From DRQF01 sp964559135 (GTDB lineage Bacteria > Planctomycetota > GCA-002687715 > DRQF01), in contig CAZLGG010000039.1 in NCBI GenBank assembly GCA_964559135.1, positions 1 through 33,287 of the forward strand: DNA of 33,287 bases, given 5' to 3'. Under the pieces are notes generated by a model that did no database searches, was not told the DNA's origin, and saw only the letters and a list, made by a program, of their open reading frames with translations. The translations under genes were made by a program, and so were the position numbers. Shown in pieces: positions 8,951 through 17,028 of this stretch. Every line of letters begins with the position of its first letter. Positions within the stretch are counted from its first letter, which is position 1.

Positions 8951-9667
8951 TCAGACGGAACGCAATGTTGTCTGCGTGACGCGGTCGATGGTCCGCACGG
9001 CCCTCTGCATGGACTCGTAGTTCCTGTTGGCGACGAGCATCTCGACCAGGCTCTTCATGGCGAAGGGAGGCATCTCGAGGAACCCCTGGCGAACGAAGGT
9101 CTGGCTCGCATCCGATGGGTTGACGCTCTTCGGTATTCCGTAGAGCGTTTCGGCGGCCGGAGTCAATTGGTCGGTTTCGTCGTCGGTCAACTCCACGACC
9201 CGGATGCGGCCCACCTCGGCGCCGTCCTGTAGGATGGCGCCATCCTCTTCGATCCGCGGTGCACCGCCATCGGGATTCAGCCGAACGACGCTGCCGTCGC
9301 TTCCGACCAGCGGGTATCCGGCTCGCGTCACCAACTGCCCATCGTGGTCCATCCGAAAGTCGCCGTTGCGGGTCAGGTAATCGTTCCCCCCGGAGCGCAC
9401 GACGAAGAAGCCGGGCCCCTCCAGGGCAAGGGCCGTGGGACTTTCATTGCTGCGCAGGTCACCCTGGGCGAAATCGAGGGTCTCCCGAGCGCCGATGAGG
9501 TCCGCGCGCTGTTGGGCGCCGTCCAGGAACGCCCCGAAGTTCTCGAGGATGGCGCGCCGGTGCTGGTACCCGGGAGTCTGGGAGTTGACGGTATTGTGAG
9601 ACGAAGTCTCCAGCAGGCGCTCCACGGCGTTCATACCGCTGGCCGCCACGTAAAGGGCGTCGATCAT
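8951..9667 (-). CDS. flgF: Flagellar proximal rod protein FlgF-like
   Basis: 238 residues from the ATG at 9667; a longer in-frame extension has no ribosome-binding site and reads through non-coding sequence. MIDALYVAASGMNAVERLL and NTVNSQTPGYQHRRA are the rod-protein D0 motif. GPGFFVVRSG, LTRNGDFRMD and the end GFLEMPPF, LVEMLVANRNYESMQRA follow FlgF/FlgG architecture. Its shorter length and place directly before flgG favour FlgF over other rod proteins. A (GA)7 tract precedes the start by six bases. The 230 bases upstream, to the PilZ gene stop, contain no gene and no promoter I can support. Confidence 0.9.
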   Translation of the reverse strand: MIDALYVAASGMNAVERLLETSSHNTVNSQTPGYQHRRAILENFGAFLDGAQQRADLIGARETLDFAQGDLRSNESPTALALEGPGFFVVRSGGNDYLTRNGDFRMDHDGQLVTRAGYPLVGSDGSVVRLNPDGGAPRIEEDGAILQDGAEVGRIRVVELTDDETDQLTPAAETLYGIPKSVNPSDASQTFVRQGFLEMPPFAMKSLVEMLVANRNYESMQRAVRTIDRVTQTTLRSV

Positions 9668-9897
9668 GAATTGTCTCTCTCTCTCTCGCCGAAATCGGCA
9701 AGGAGGCAGAGAGCAAGGAGCGGGCCGAACCGGCTGGAATTTCATAGTTCGGCGACGGATCAACGCAAGACATTGTCTTACCGTGGATTGGAAGAGCAAC
9801 GGGACGAGTCGAAGCCTTCGGTCACAAGGGAGCAGAGATCGACAACGGAAGTTTTTTCCAGCTCGCGAAGGAAATTTCTGCCAGGGATCGCCCGGAG

Positions 9898-10737
9898 TCA
9901 GGAGACCTTATCGAGGCAGCTCAGGATGAAATCGGCGAGGTAGGCACGCAGTGTGGCGTCATCGGCCGCGATGCAAAGCCCCCCGCGAGAGAGCCCTCCC
10001 ACGTCAGGACGTTGCCACGACACTTCGGCACGAACGGTCACGGCATTCAGGAATCCCGGCATCTGAAGCCTCAGGGTCAAGGTTTCGCCCGCGGTGAATC
10101 GGAACTCGCTCCTGAAACCGATGCCGTCCAGGGAAACATCCATCGCCCGCAACCCCAAGGGTTCGCCCTCGGCTCCCGCCCTGACGGCTGCGATCGGAAA
10201 GTCGCATCGAACCCGACACTTACGGTGGACGCGCCGATTCGTCTTGGCCGCGGAAGGGACGCGTCGGGACGAGCCGCTTCCCGACTCGATCTTCAGATCC
10301 ATGACCACGACGTCTCCGCTGGCTTCGGAAACGACGAGATCGACACGGCCCTTCATGGGGACCAGGTCGCTCTCGACCTGAACGACGCGGAGATCGTCTT
10401 CGGTGTCTCCAATGACGACGTCACATCCGCATCGTGTTCCATCCACGTCCCAAAACATCCAGCCTTGGTCTCCGGGGGCGAGATCCCCCGGCGTCAGCGC
10501 CACATTGTTCTCGACGAGACTCTCATCCACGAGTGAGCCTTGGTCAGTGCCGTGCCGACCGGCTCCGTGCTGTTGCACGGAGCGGACAAAGTAGAGCAGA
10601 CCGATCAATGCAGCGGTGGTGACGAGACCGATCAGGACGACCTGCCAAAACACCAATGAATCCTCGGCGCCCCTCTGCTGAAGGGCGTCGAATTTGTCGT
10701 AGATGGTGGTCCCGGCCTGTAAGAACGCGAGGATCAT
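9898..10737 (-). CDS. Membrane-anchored PilZ (cyclic-di-GMP binding) protein in the hook operon
   Basis: 279 residues from the ATG at 10737. One transmembrane helix (FWQVVLIGLVTTAALIGLLYF, about 28-50) follows a short N-terminus, so the rest should be cytoplasmic. The region 90-150 is a beta-rich domain resembling the YcgR-type N-domain. The C-terminal PilZ domain carries both ligand motifs: RRVHRKCRVRC (RxxxR) and DVSLDGIGF (D/NxSxxG). YcgR-like proteins slow the flagellar motor when cyclic-di-GMP is bound; that role is inferred here from the location between flgE and flgF. A TTG at 10839 would add 34 residues and leave only 7 bases after flgE; the ATG is favoured but not certain. Confidence 0.82.
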   Translation of the reverse strand: MILAFLQAGTTIYDKFDALQQRGAEDSLVFWQVVLIGLVTTAALIGLLYFVRSVQQHGAGRHGTDQGSLVDESLVENNVALTPGDLAPGDQGWMFWDVDGTRCGCDVVIGDTEDDLRVVQVESDLVPMKGRVDLVVSEASGDVVVMDLKIESGSGSSRRVPSAAKTNRRVHRKCRVRCDFPIAAVRAGAEGEPLGLRAMDVSLDGIGFRSEFRFTAGETLTLRLQMPGFLNAVTVRAEVSWQRPDVGGLSRGGLCIAADDATLRAYLADFILSCLDKVS

Positions 10738-10846
10738 GTAGAGCCCCCCGCCATCCTCTTCGACCGGCGCGGCTGCCGAGCTGAAATCGATCCCGCCTCG
10801 TTGGACGGAACCGAACCCCCTCGCGGCCCTCGGCCCCAAGGAGGCA

Positions 10847-12769
10847 TCAGATCACCTGAAGCAGCTCGGCGAAGAGCTGATCGGCCGTGGTGACCACCCT
10901 GGCGCTACTCTGGAAGGATCGCTGGGCTTCGATGAGACGAACGAATTCTTCGGCTGTATCCACGTTGCTGCCCTCCAGGGCTCCCGAGACGATTCCCCCG
11001 GCGCCGCCGGTGCCCGCCTCGCCAATCAAGGCGATTCCCGAATTGTCGCTCCGCCGGAACAGCGTCGATCCCTCCTTGAAGAGACCTTCCCGGTTCTGGA
11101 ACGTGGCGATGGCGATGGTATCGAGATCGATCACGGCACCGTTGCTGAAGAAACCCTGCACCACGCCCCCTTGGGTGACGCCGAGGGAGGCCAAGGTGCC
11201 CGACTCGAAGCCGTCCTGGCTGATGGCCTGAGCACTCGACTCGCTGCCGAACTGGGTCAGCCCGTCCAATCCGCCAATGGTTCCGAAATCCAGCGTCACG
11301 GTCTGGCTGGCCGCGCCATTCGACCACCCGATGGAAAACGTCGTCGCTGCAGCTCCGAGGAAACGCCCCTCGTTGTCGAAATCGATCCCGGTGATGGGTG
11401 AACTCGCAATGGTTCCCTCGTCCGACGGCACGGAGAGCTGGAGGTTCCAAGTCCCATCGTCCTGTCGTTCGAAAACGCCGGAGAGTGTGTGCGAGATACC
11501 TAGAGAGTCGAAGACCGTGATCGATGTGGCACGCGTGTCAGGTTTCGAACCTTCCACCGTCGCATCGAAAGCGTGATTGCTCCATGCCGTGGCACCGGTC
11601 GATGTCGTCGCGTCATTGATGAAGACGGAAAGGTCGCTCTCCCCTGTCGCGTCGTTCGTGCCCTGGATTTTTCCATTGACGAGTGCGAAGGTCGTCCCTG
11701 CGAACGCGCTGTCCAGCTTCGACGTCAAGGCGCCGAGCGTCGTCCCGTCGACTCCATAGGTGAACGACACGTTCACGGACTGCCCCGCGGCATCGATGCC
11801 CGTCAGCTGAATGATGTCGCCGGACACGTAGTCGGTCGTGTTGGCGCTGAGGTCGTTCAAGTCGGTCGCCGCATCGGCGGTCGCCTCCGAGCCGGACGCT
11901 TGGCTCCCGTTGATGCCCAACGTCGTGGCTGCTGCACCCGAGGCCGAAATCACGGCCGATGCTCCCGTCGTATCGCTTGTCAAGACAAGTGCACCGGAGG
12001 CATCCACGGACGCCGTGAGCGAAGGAGAAACGTTTTGCGCCGCGAGAAGCGAGTTGATCTCCGTCGCCACGGCGGAGGGACTCTGGCTCGTCGAGGAGGC
12101 GGCGAACGTGATCGTGACGGGAGCAGCCCCATCGATATTCAAAATGAGGTCCTGCCCCGCCACATTCACCGTATTCGTTCCCGTGAGCGTCGTCGCCAGA
12201 ATCGCTGGTTGATGGTTCTCGAAAGCCGCCGCCGTCTCTTGGATCTCGGCGAGAGGTCCCGTCACCACGGCGGGAAGATTGCCCGCGAACGTGATGTTCT
12301 CGGTGGCCTTGGCCGCGGCCACTTGCTGCGTGTCGATGACGATGTCGCTCCCGCTGGTGCTCTGCACCTTGTAACCGGTCCTGGAATCCACCAGGCTTCC
12401 GGCCCTGTCCAGCGTGAAAGTGCCCGCGCGGGAGAAGTAATCTTCCGATCCGTTGTTGACGACGAAGAAGCCACGTCCCTGAATGGCAAGATCGAACACC
12501 CGTCCCGTGGAAACCAAGGTTCCCTGGCTGTGAAGCTGATCGACGCTCGACACCTGGGTGCCGAAACCCGTCTGACGGCCGTTGACTCCGCCCAAGCTGC
12601 CGGTTGGACCCGTGGGAGCCCGCGAGGTCTGATAAAGGACGTCGCTGAAGGTGACGCGGTCGGCCTTGAAGCCGAAGGTTTCCGAGTTGGTCAGGTTGTT
12701 GCCGATGACGTCCAGATACTTCTGATTGGCGCGAAGCCCTGTCAATCCCACTCGCAGTGCGGTGAACAT
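10847..12769 (-). CDS. flgE: Flagellar hook protein FlgE
   Basis: 640 residues from the ATG at 12769, preceded by AAGGAGAGAGAGA; an upstream in-frame extension overlaps flgD and is rejected. LRVGLTGLRANQKYLDVIGN and NLTNSETFGFKADRVTFSD are the hook D0 motif. QGRGFFVVNNGSEDYFSRAG is typical of FlgE. The C-terminus GGIVSGALEGSNVDTAEEF, LIEAQRSFQSSARVV closes the D0/D1 coiled coil. The protein is longer than enteric FlgE (about 400). It carries an insert at about 200-288 resembling one in FlgK, followed by a second beta-rich insert and the usual hook domain 2 (SITVFDSLGISHTL). It forms the extracellular hook. Confidence 0.96.
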   Translation of the reverse strand: MFTALRVGLTGLRANQKYLDVIGNNLTNSETFGFKADRVTFSDVLYQTSRAPTGPTGSLGGVNGRQTGFGTQVSSVDQLHSQGTLVSTGRVFDLAIQGRGFFVVNNGSEDYFSRAGTFTLDRAGSLVDSRTGYKVQSTSGSDIVIDTQQVAAAKATENITFAGNLPAVVTGPLAEIQETAAAFENHQPAILATTLTGTNTVNVAGQDLILNIDGAAPVTITFAASSTSQSPSAVATEINSLLAAQNVSPSLTASVDASGALVLTSDTTGASAVISASGAAATTLGINGSQASGSEATADAATDLNDLSANTTDYVSGDIIQLTGIDAAGQSVNVSFTYGVDGTTLGALTSKLDSAFAGTTFALVNGKIQGTNDATGESDLSVFINDATTSTGATAWSNHAFDATVEGSKPDTRATSITVFDSLGISHTLSGVFERQDDGTWNLQLSVPSDEGTIASSPITGIDFDNEGRFLGAAATTFSIGWSNGAASQTVTLDFGTIGGLDGLTQFGSESSAQAISQDGFESGTLASLGVTQGGVVQGFFSNGAVIDLDTIAIATFQNREGLFKEGSTLFRRSDNSGIALIGEAGTGGAGGIVSGALEGSNVDTAEEFVRLIEAQRSFQSSARVVTTADQLFAELLQVI

Positions 12770-12827
12770 TCTCTCTCTCCTTTCAGGGGCCTCTCCCCGA
12801 CCCCTCATTCTCGATGCGTTCCTTGAT

Positions 12828-13346
12828 TCAGACCGATGCGCTCGTACCGAGGGCGACCGACGAGGCAGGAGCCGTCGTCGGAGCCGTCGTGGTCGTCGCG
12901 GCGGAAAGACCTCCCGCGACGTCGGAGCGGATTTGGACGACATTGCCAAGCGGGATGGTGACGCCCGAGGCCAGTTCCAGTTGGATCAACCCGCCCCCGA
13001 ACTTCACGCTCTGCACGGTGTCTTCGGCTTCCGTGCCGAGATCCGGGTCGATGTACGACACCTGGCGCCCGATGAGGCTGGACGCTTGAGCCAAGCCCTG
13101 GAGACCGGCGTTTGCCTGAAGGGCGGTCGCCAGCTGTTGCAGCGCGGCGGTTTGCCCTTGGGCTTCCTCCAGGGATGACAACTGTGCCAGTTGCCCGATG
13201 AATTGGGAGTCCTGCAGCGGCTCCAGCGGGTTTTGGTTCCGAATTTGGGTGGTCAACAACTTCATGAATCCGGCGCCGTCGAGACGACGCCCCCCGGTGA
13301 TGTTTTGACTGCCCGCAACGGCCGCGTTGACGGATTCGATGTTCAT
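12828..13346 (-). CDS. flgD: Hook-capping protein FlgD (compact form)
   Basis: 172 residues. The N-terminal hook-cap motif is clear: FMKLLTTQIRNQNPLEPLQD then FIGQLAQLSSLEEAQ. The rest, SSLIGRQVSYIDPD and IPLGNVVQIRS, looks like the two halves of the Tudor-like domain. The Fn3/Ig-like domain usually placed between them is missing, so this FlgD is shorter than the roughly 220-230 residues common elsewhere. The tail is Ala/Thr-rich low complexity. FlgD caps the growing hook and is exported. A GGAGAGAGG ribosome-binding site precedes the ATG. It follows fliK by 15 bases and precedes flgE by 58. Confidence 0.93.
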   Translation of the reverse strand: MNIESVNAAVAGSQNITGGRRLDGAGFMKLLTTQIRNQNPLEPLQDSQFIGQLAQLSSLEEAQGQTAALQQLATALQANAGLQGLAQASSLIGRQVSYIDPDLGTEAEDTVQSVKFGGGLIQLELASGVTIPLGNVVQIRSDVAGGLSAATTTTAPTTAPASSVALGTSASV

Positions 13347-13361
13347 GCCTCTCTCCTTGCT

Positions 13362-14753
13362 CTACGCCACGACGTCCAAACGGCCGTCGTCGGATTCGTT
13401 ATCCATTTCGAGGACGGCCCGCGCGATCCTGATCTCTCCACGTGGACCACGGCTGCGATGTTGCGATCCGCCCGGAGCGTCGCCCCAGTCGGTCTGGCGG
13501 CCCGATCCGTCCGGCAGACCTTCCTGCGTCGCGTCGGAAGATGCAGGTGGGGCCGGCTGAAACTCCAGGCGGTCCACATGAATGCCAGCCTCCCTCAGAG
13601 TGCCGCGAAGCCCCTCGATCCCGCTTCTGAGCAGGTGAGCCGCTTCCTGTGTCTCGGTGCGCACTTGGCCCAAGAGCCGGCCCCCGCGCATGACGAGGCG
13701 GATGGACAAGCGCCCCAACCGCGGCGGGTCCAGCCGAAAAGCGATGCGGGACTGTCCCGGTTTCACGTGGACGCGCACTTGCTCTATCAGGGCCTCCGCA
13801 CGGCTCTCAGTGCTCGAGCCACCGCCTGCCTCGATCGTGCTCGGAGCGCTCGCATCCCATGACGGCTGTGCCGCCGCCTGGCTCGGCGGGGTGGAGGGCT
13901 GCCCGGTGGGACGCGCAAAGGCCGCGGGCTCGACGCCCGCGGCGGGCCTCGACGCCCTCTTGTCGCGAGATGACGAAGGGTCCCCCGAGGAATCGGAGGC
14001 ATTTTCTTGGGAACCGCCGAAGGGGCTTTCGGGGGAACCAGCCGCCTTCGACTCACGACCAGCGGAATTCCCGACGCGACCCTGTCCCTCGTCTTTGACG
14101 CCGGTCCTCAACGCGCGGGGCCCCGTTGGGGGCGCGGACGACGCATCCACGTCGCTCGGTTCCGGCGGCGCGCCCTCAGCCTCTTCGGGAATCTCGGATG
14201 CCGGTAAAGCATCCTCCTTCAAGGGCAGGCCGTCCTGTGGAGGGGGTGGGCTCGGCGAGATGGAATTCGGTGCGCCGACCGACGGCCGGATCGCCGCAAC
14301 GCCGTCCGCACTTCGACGGAGACCGTCTGTCGGCGCGCCGTCGAGCCGGGCTCCGCTTGCAGCTCCATCGTCTGCGCGACCGTCACCGGGTTCCGCAACG
14401 ATCGCGGGCGTGATCTCGGCGTTCACAGCGCTCTCGCCGTCCTCCCCGACCGGAAGTAGCTCCTCGAGTTCGAGGGGAGAGACGTCTCGGTCCGGAGCGG
14501 ATTGGGGTGTCTCCCCGGGGGGCGTTGCCACGGACGTCGCACTCAGGGACTCCGCTTCGGCCAAGTCGGAATCATCCGTGGCCTCCGTTCCCCCGTCCTC
14601 AACCTTCGATGTCGGTGAAGGCGCCGCGACGGTGGGCGACGCGGCCACCCGAGCCTGGAGAATGTCCTCGAATCCGGACTCCTCCGAAGGGCTCACGCTG
14701 GGACGCTCAGAGTTCGACGGCGGAAGCGCCGGCGGTATTTTGATCTGGATCAT
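13362..14753 (-). CDS. fliK: Flagellar hook-length control protein FliK
   Basis: 463 residues. Residues 1-310 are a low-complexity stretch rich in Pro, Ser, Ala, Glu and Asp, as expected of the disordered ruler part of FliK. Residues 325-400 hold the conserved FliK C-terminal domain: VHVKPGQSRIAFRLDPPRLG, LSIRLVMRGGRLLGQVRTE and HLLRSGIEGLRGTLREAGIH. Known role: measures hook length and switches the export gate from hook to filament substrates. It is the first gene of the flagellar run. CCGGAGAGAGAGAGAAC directly before the ATG is the ribosome-binding site, and a sigma-54-type promoter lies just upstream. Confidence 0.93.
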   Translation of the reverse strand: MIQIKIPPALPPSNSERPSVSPSEESGFEDILQARVAASPTVAAPSPTSKVEDGGTEATDDSDLAEAESLSATSVATPPGETPQSAPDRDVSPLELEELLPVGEDGESAVNAEITPAIVAEPGDGRADDGAASGARLDGAPTDGLRRSADGVAAIRPSVGAPNSISPSPPPPQDGLPLKEDALPASEIPEEAEGAPPEPSDVDASSAPPTGPRALRTGVKDEGQGRVGNSAGRESKAAGSPESPFGGSQENASDSSGDPSSSRDKRASRPAAGVEPAAFARPTGQPSTPPSQAAAQPSWDASAPSTIEAGGGSSTESRAEALIEQVRVHVKPGQSRIAFRLDPPRLGRLSIRLVMRGGRLLGQVRTETQEAAHLLRSGIEGLRGTLREAGIHVDRLEFQPAPPASSDATQEGLPDGSGRQTDWGDAPGGSQHRSRGPRGEIRIARAVLEMDNESDDGRLDVVA

Positions 14754-14794
14754 GTTCTCTCTCTCTCCGGACAGCGGGTCCGGTGCCTACCCTT

Positions 14795-14810
14795 TGCACG
14801 AGCCGTGCCG
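14795..14810 (-). promoter_or_regulatory. Sigma-54 (-24/-12) promoter for the fliK-flgD-flgE operon
   Basis: Read on the minus strand the site is CGGCACGGCTCGTGCA. Against the consensus TGGCACGNNNNTTGCA it keeps GGCACG, the exact 10-base gap between the invariant GG and GC, and TGCA, with mismatches only at the first T and the first T of TTGC. Transcription would start near 14784, leaving a leader of about 30 bases to the fliK ATG with its purine-rich ribosome-binding site. Middle flagellar genes are under sigma-54 control in many bacteria, so place and motif agree. The activator is not encoded in this window. Confidence 0.7.
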
Positions 14811-14974
14811 GGGACATCCTCGAGGTGCGAGATGTGCTAAGCGCCGGTCACTGGCGAGGATGGGCCGAGAGGGGAGGAAGCCCGCGCCGAACGTGGCCGA
14901 CCCGGATCGGAAAGAGTTTCCCGGCTGCGGAAGAAAGTGTTTCGGAGCGAGGCGTGGGAGCGGGCGAAGTCGGC

Positions 14975-15193
14975 TCAGCGACCGCGGTAGACGATGCGTC
15001 CCTTGCTGAGGTCGTAGGGGGAGAGCTCTATGGTGACGGTGTCGCCCGGAAGAATACGAATGAAGTGCTTCCTCATGCGGCCGGACACATAGGCGAGCAC
15101 CATGTGTCCGTTGGGGAGCTCCACCCGGAATCGGGCATTGGGCAGAGCCTCTCGCACGACGGCATCGACGGTAATCGCTTCTTCCTTGGCCAT
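14975..15193 (-). CDS. infA: Translation initiation factor IF-1
   Basis: 72 residues, the standard length. MAKEEAITVDAVVREALPNA, FRVELPNGHMVLAYVSGRMR and RILPGDTVTIELSPYDLSKG are nearly canonical for IF-1, a one-domain OB-fold protein that binds the A site of the 30S subunit during initiation. The last residues RIVYRGR match the usual end. It lies upstream of fliK on the same strand with 221 bases between; a sigma-54 promoter in that gap suggests the flagellar genes have their own start. An infA-flagellar linkage is unremarkable in itself. Confidence 0.97.
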   Translation of the reverse strand: MAKEEAITVDAVVREALPNARFRVELPNGHMVLAYVSGRMRKHFIRILPGDTVTIELSPYDLSKGRIVYRGR

Positions 15194-15277
15194 ATTCTTC
15201 CCGTTCTGGATGTCCTACCCCGCTCGGGGGCGGGAATCACTCGACTATATGGATTGCCACGCCCCCAACCAAGCGCC

Positions 15278-15637
15278 TCAGGGAGAGTAGATGCAGGACT
15301 CCTGGCAGGTCTCGGAAATCCGAACCTCCGCCAGACCCGGCAGATTCGGAGCCAACTCCCGGTGAATCCACAGGGCGAGCATCTCGGACGTAGGATTCTC
15401 GAGGCCGGGGATCTCGTTCAGGAACCGGTGGTCGAGGCGATCGAAGAGGGGTTGGAACAGCTCGTCCATGACGCCGTAATCCACGACCCATCCCAATTCC
15501 GGGTCCGCGTCGCCCCGAACAACGATCTCGATATGGAAACTATGGCCGTGAAGACGCTTGCATTTGTGTCCGTCGGGGAGATGGGGCAATCTGTGCGCGG
15601 CTTCGATCTGGTACTTGCGAATGAGCGTGAAGGGCAT
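15278..15637 (-). CDS. queD: 6-carboxy-5,6,7,8-tetrahydropterin synthase (QueD/PTPS family)
   Basis: 119 residues. Zinc ligands are visible as His15 (AAHRL) and His30/His32 (RLHGHSF). The catalytic Cys26 lies in HKCKRLHGH, and LDHRFLN, NPTSEMLALW and a C-terminal Glu109 complete the family pattern. QueD converts dihydroneopterin triphosphate to carboxy-tetrahydropterin in queuosine/7-deazapurine synthesis. It could act as a pyruvoyl-tetrahydropterin synthase, but bacterial members of this length with Cys at this place are mostly QueD. The ribosome-binding site GGGAGAGAGG precedes the ATG. No other queuosine gene is nearby. Confidence 0.9.
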   Translation of the reverse strand: MPFTLIRKYQIEAAHRLPHLPDGHKCKRLHGHSFHIEIVVRGDADPELGWVVDYGVMDELFQPLFDRLDHRFLNEIPGLENPTSEMLALWIHRELAPNLPGLAEVRISETCQESCIYSP

Positions 15638-15720
15638 GGATCGTTCCTCTCTCCCTTATTCCATGGGCCGGGCCGGGATTCAACGTTGCCGCGCCGCGAA
15701 CGGGATGCGAGGCTTCCCCC

Positions 15721-16389
15721 ATGAGACGTACGACCATTTCCATGTTCCTGATCGCCCTCACACTCGCCGCGTGTACGACCACACCCGGTGCGGAGGCCCT
15801 GCCCGACAAGGAGACGACGGACGCCCGCATCAGCGCGGTCGCCCCTCTCCCCACCCCGGCGGACACACCTCGGCGCCATCCCATGGTCTACGAAGCCCTC
15901 GAGTACAAGGGTGTCCGGGGAGGCCGGATCGCGTTCGACACCGAGGGAAGACCCCAGGAAGTGCTGGCCATGCTCTTGGATTTCGATCACGCGAAGGGAC
16001 ACCGAGCCTGGGCGAAGACCTATGAGAGTCTCCCCGCCGTCGATGGGCGACCGCGGGCCCGCTGGAACTTCGAAGGTCACATGGGCATCAATCCGAGCGT
16101 GGTTCTCGAATTCGATGTTCGTCGCGAGTCGGGCGACGCGATCGTGGTCCGCTACAAGTTGGTGAAGACCGCATTCGGTTTGGGGGCATTCTTCGGCGAC
16201 TACCGCATCGAGCGCATCAAGGGGGCGCGCCGCTCTCGGCTGACGGAACGTGTGTTCATCGATTCCGGCACCTGGCTCGCCAACGCTTCGGCGAAGGACG
16301 TCGAGGATGGGCTGAGGGAAGACGCCCGTCTGATCCAAACGTGGATGAAGGAGAGGACCAGGAACAAGAGTCAGTCCGACTCTCCCTGA
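15721..16389 (+). CDS. Lipoprotein with START/SRPBCC-like domain
   Basis: 222 residues. The N-terminus RRTTISMFLIALTLAAC is a lipoprotein signal with lipobox LAAC, so Cys18 should be lipidated. A Thr/Pro-rich linker follows. From about 60 to 215 the pattern (VYEALEYKGVRGGRIAF, EVLAMLLDFDH, RWNFEGHMGINPSVVLEFDV, VVRYKLVKTAFGLGAFFGDY, a long C-terminal helix) suggests a helix-grip START-like fold that could bind a hydrophobic ligand; this is inference from strand and helix layout. It is divergent from queD. Its last 19 bases overlap, antisense, the end of the cobalamin adenosyltransferase gene. Function unknown. Confidence 0.8.
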   Translation: MRRTTISMFLIALTLAACTTTPGAEALPDKETTDARISAVAPLPTPADTPRRHPMVYEALEYKGVRGGRIAFDTEGRPQEVLAMLLDFDHAKGHRAWAKTYESLPAVDGRPRARWNFEGHMGINPSVVLEFDVRRESGDAIVVRYKLVKTAFGLGAFFGDYRIERIKGARRSRLTERVFIDSGTWLANASAKDVEDGLREDARLIQTWMKERTRNKSQSDSP

Positions 16390-16946
16390 TTGCCGCCCGG
16401 TCGCCAGAGGATCTCGTCTCCTCCGTTCGCGTGGCGGGCCATCACGAAAAGCCAGTCAGAGAGGCGATTGATGTATCGGAGAACGGCCGAGCCGACCTCT
16501 TCTTGCGACATCAGACTCACGATGGACCGCTCGCAGCGGCGTGCCACGCAACGGGCCAGGTGGAGGAGGGCTCCCACCGGCGTGCCTCCCGAAAGGACGA
16601 AGCTTTCCAATGGCGGGAGGGCTGCGTTGATCTCATCGATCTCGGTCTCGAGTCTCGCCACCTGATCCTCGCGCAACCGGAGAACACTCCCCTCAACCTC
16701 GCCTTCCACGCGTGGCAGGCAAAGATCCGCCCCGAGATCGAACAGATCGTTCTGAACTCGTCGCAGTCTCTTCACGACAGAGGCGTCCTGGCAGAAGGAA
16801 GCCGCCAGCCCGACGGCCGCGCCGAGTTCATCCGCTTCGCCATAGGCCGCGACACGCAGATCATCCTTGGGCCTCCGAGCTCCGTCTCCGAGAGACGTCT
16901 CTCCGCCGTCTCCCCCCTTCGTATAGATGCGATTCAGTTTGACCAT
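16371..16946 (-). CDS. Cob(I)alamin adenosyltransferase, PduO type
   Basis: 191 residues from the ATG at 16946; an 87-codon upstream extension covers the divergent neighbour and is rejected. The ATP-binding N-terminus MVKLNRIYTKGGDGGETSL is a family signature. RVAAYGEADELGAAVGLA, RVQNDLFDLGADL, FVLSGGTPVGALLHLARCVA with RRCERSIV, and RYINRLSDWLFVMAR complete the PduO-type pattern, including the Arg and Asp of the active site. It makes adenosylcobalamin from cob(I)alamin and ATP in the cytoplasm. No B12-dependent enzyme or transporter is adjacent, so it probably serves the cell generally. Confidence 0.95.
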   Translation of the reverse strand: MVKLNRIYTKGGDGGETSLGDGARRPKDDLRVAAYGEADELGAAVGLAASFCQDASVVKRLRRVQNDLFDLGADLCLPRVEGEVEGSVLRLREDQVARLETEIDEINAALPPLESFVLSGGTPVGALLHLARCVARRCERSIVSLMSQEEVGSAVLRYINRLSDWLFVMARHANGGDEILWRPGGNQGESD

Positions 16947-17028
16947 GCCCCATGGTATCCGACGAAGGCGGGGCCCGGAAACCCGCAACGGGGTTTCTCG
17001 TCCCCCACGGACCTGACAGGATGCTCCC

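Noticed and set aside
9668..9700. GCCGAT (sigma-28-like -10 box) before flgF
   Set aside because: No TAAA-type -35 at the right distance; the bases form a short palindrome and lie beside the (GA)7 ribosome-binding tract.
13657..15009. Plus-strand frame of 450 codons across fliK
   Set aside because: Ser/Pro/Gly-rich shadow of the low-complexity part of fliK, no motif, and it runs into infA.
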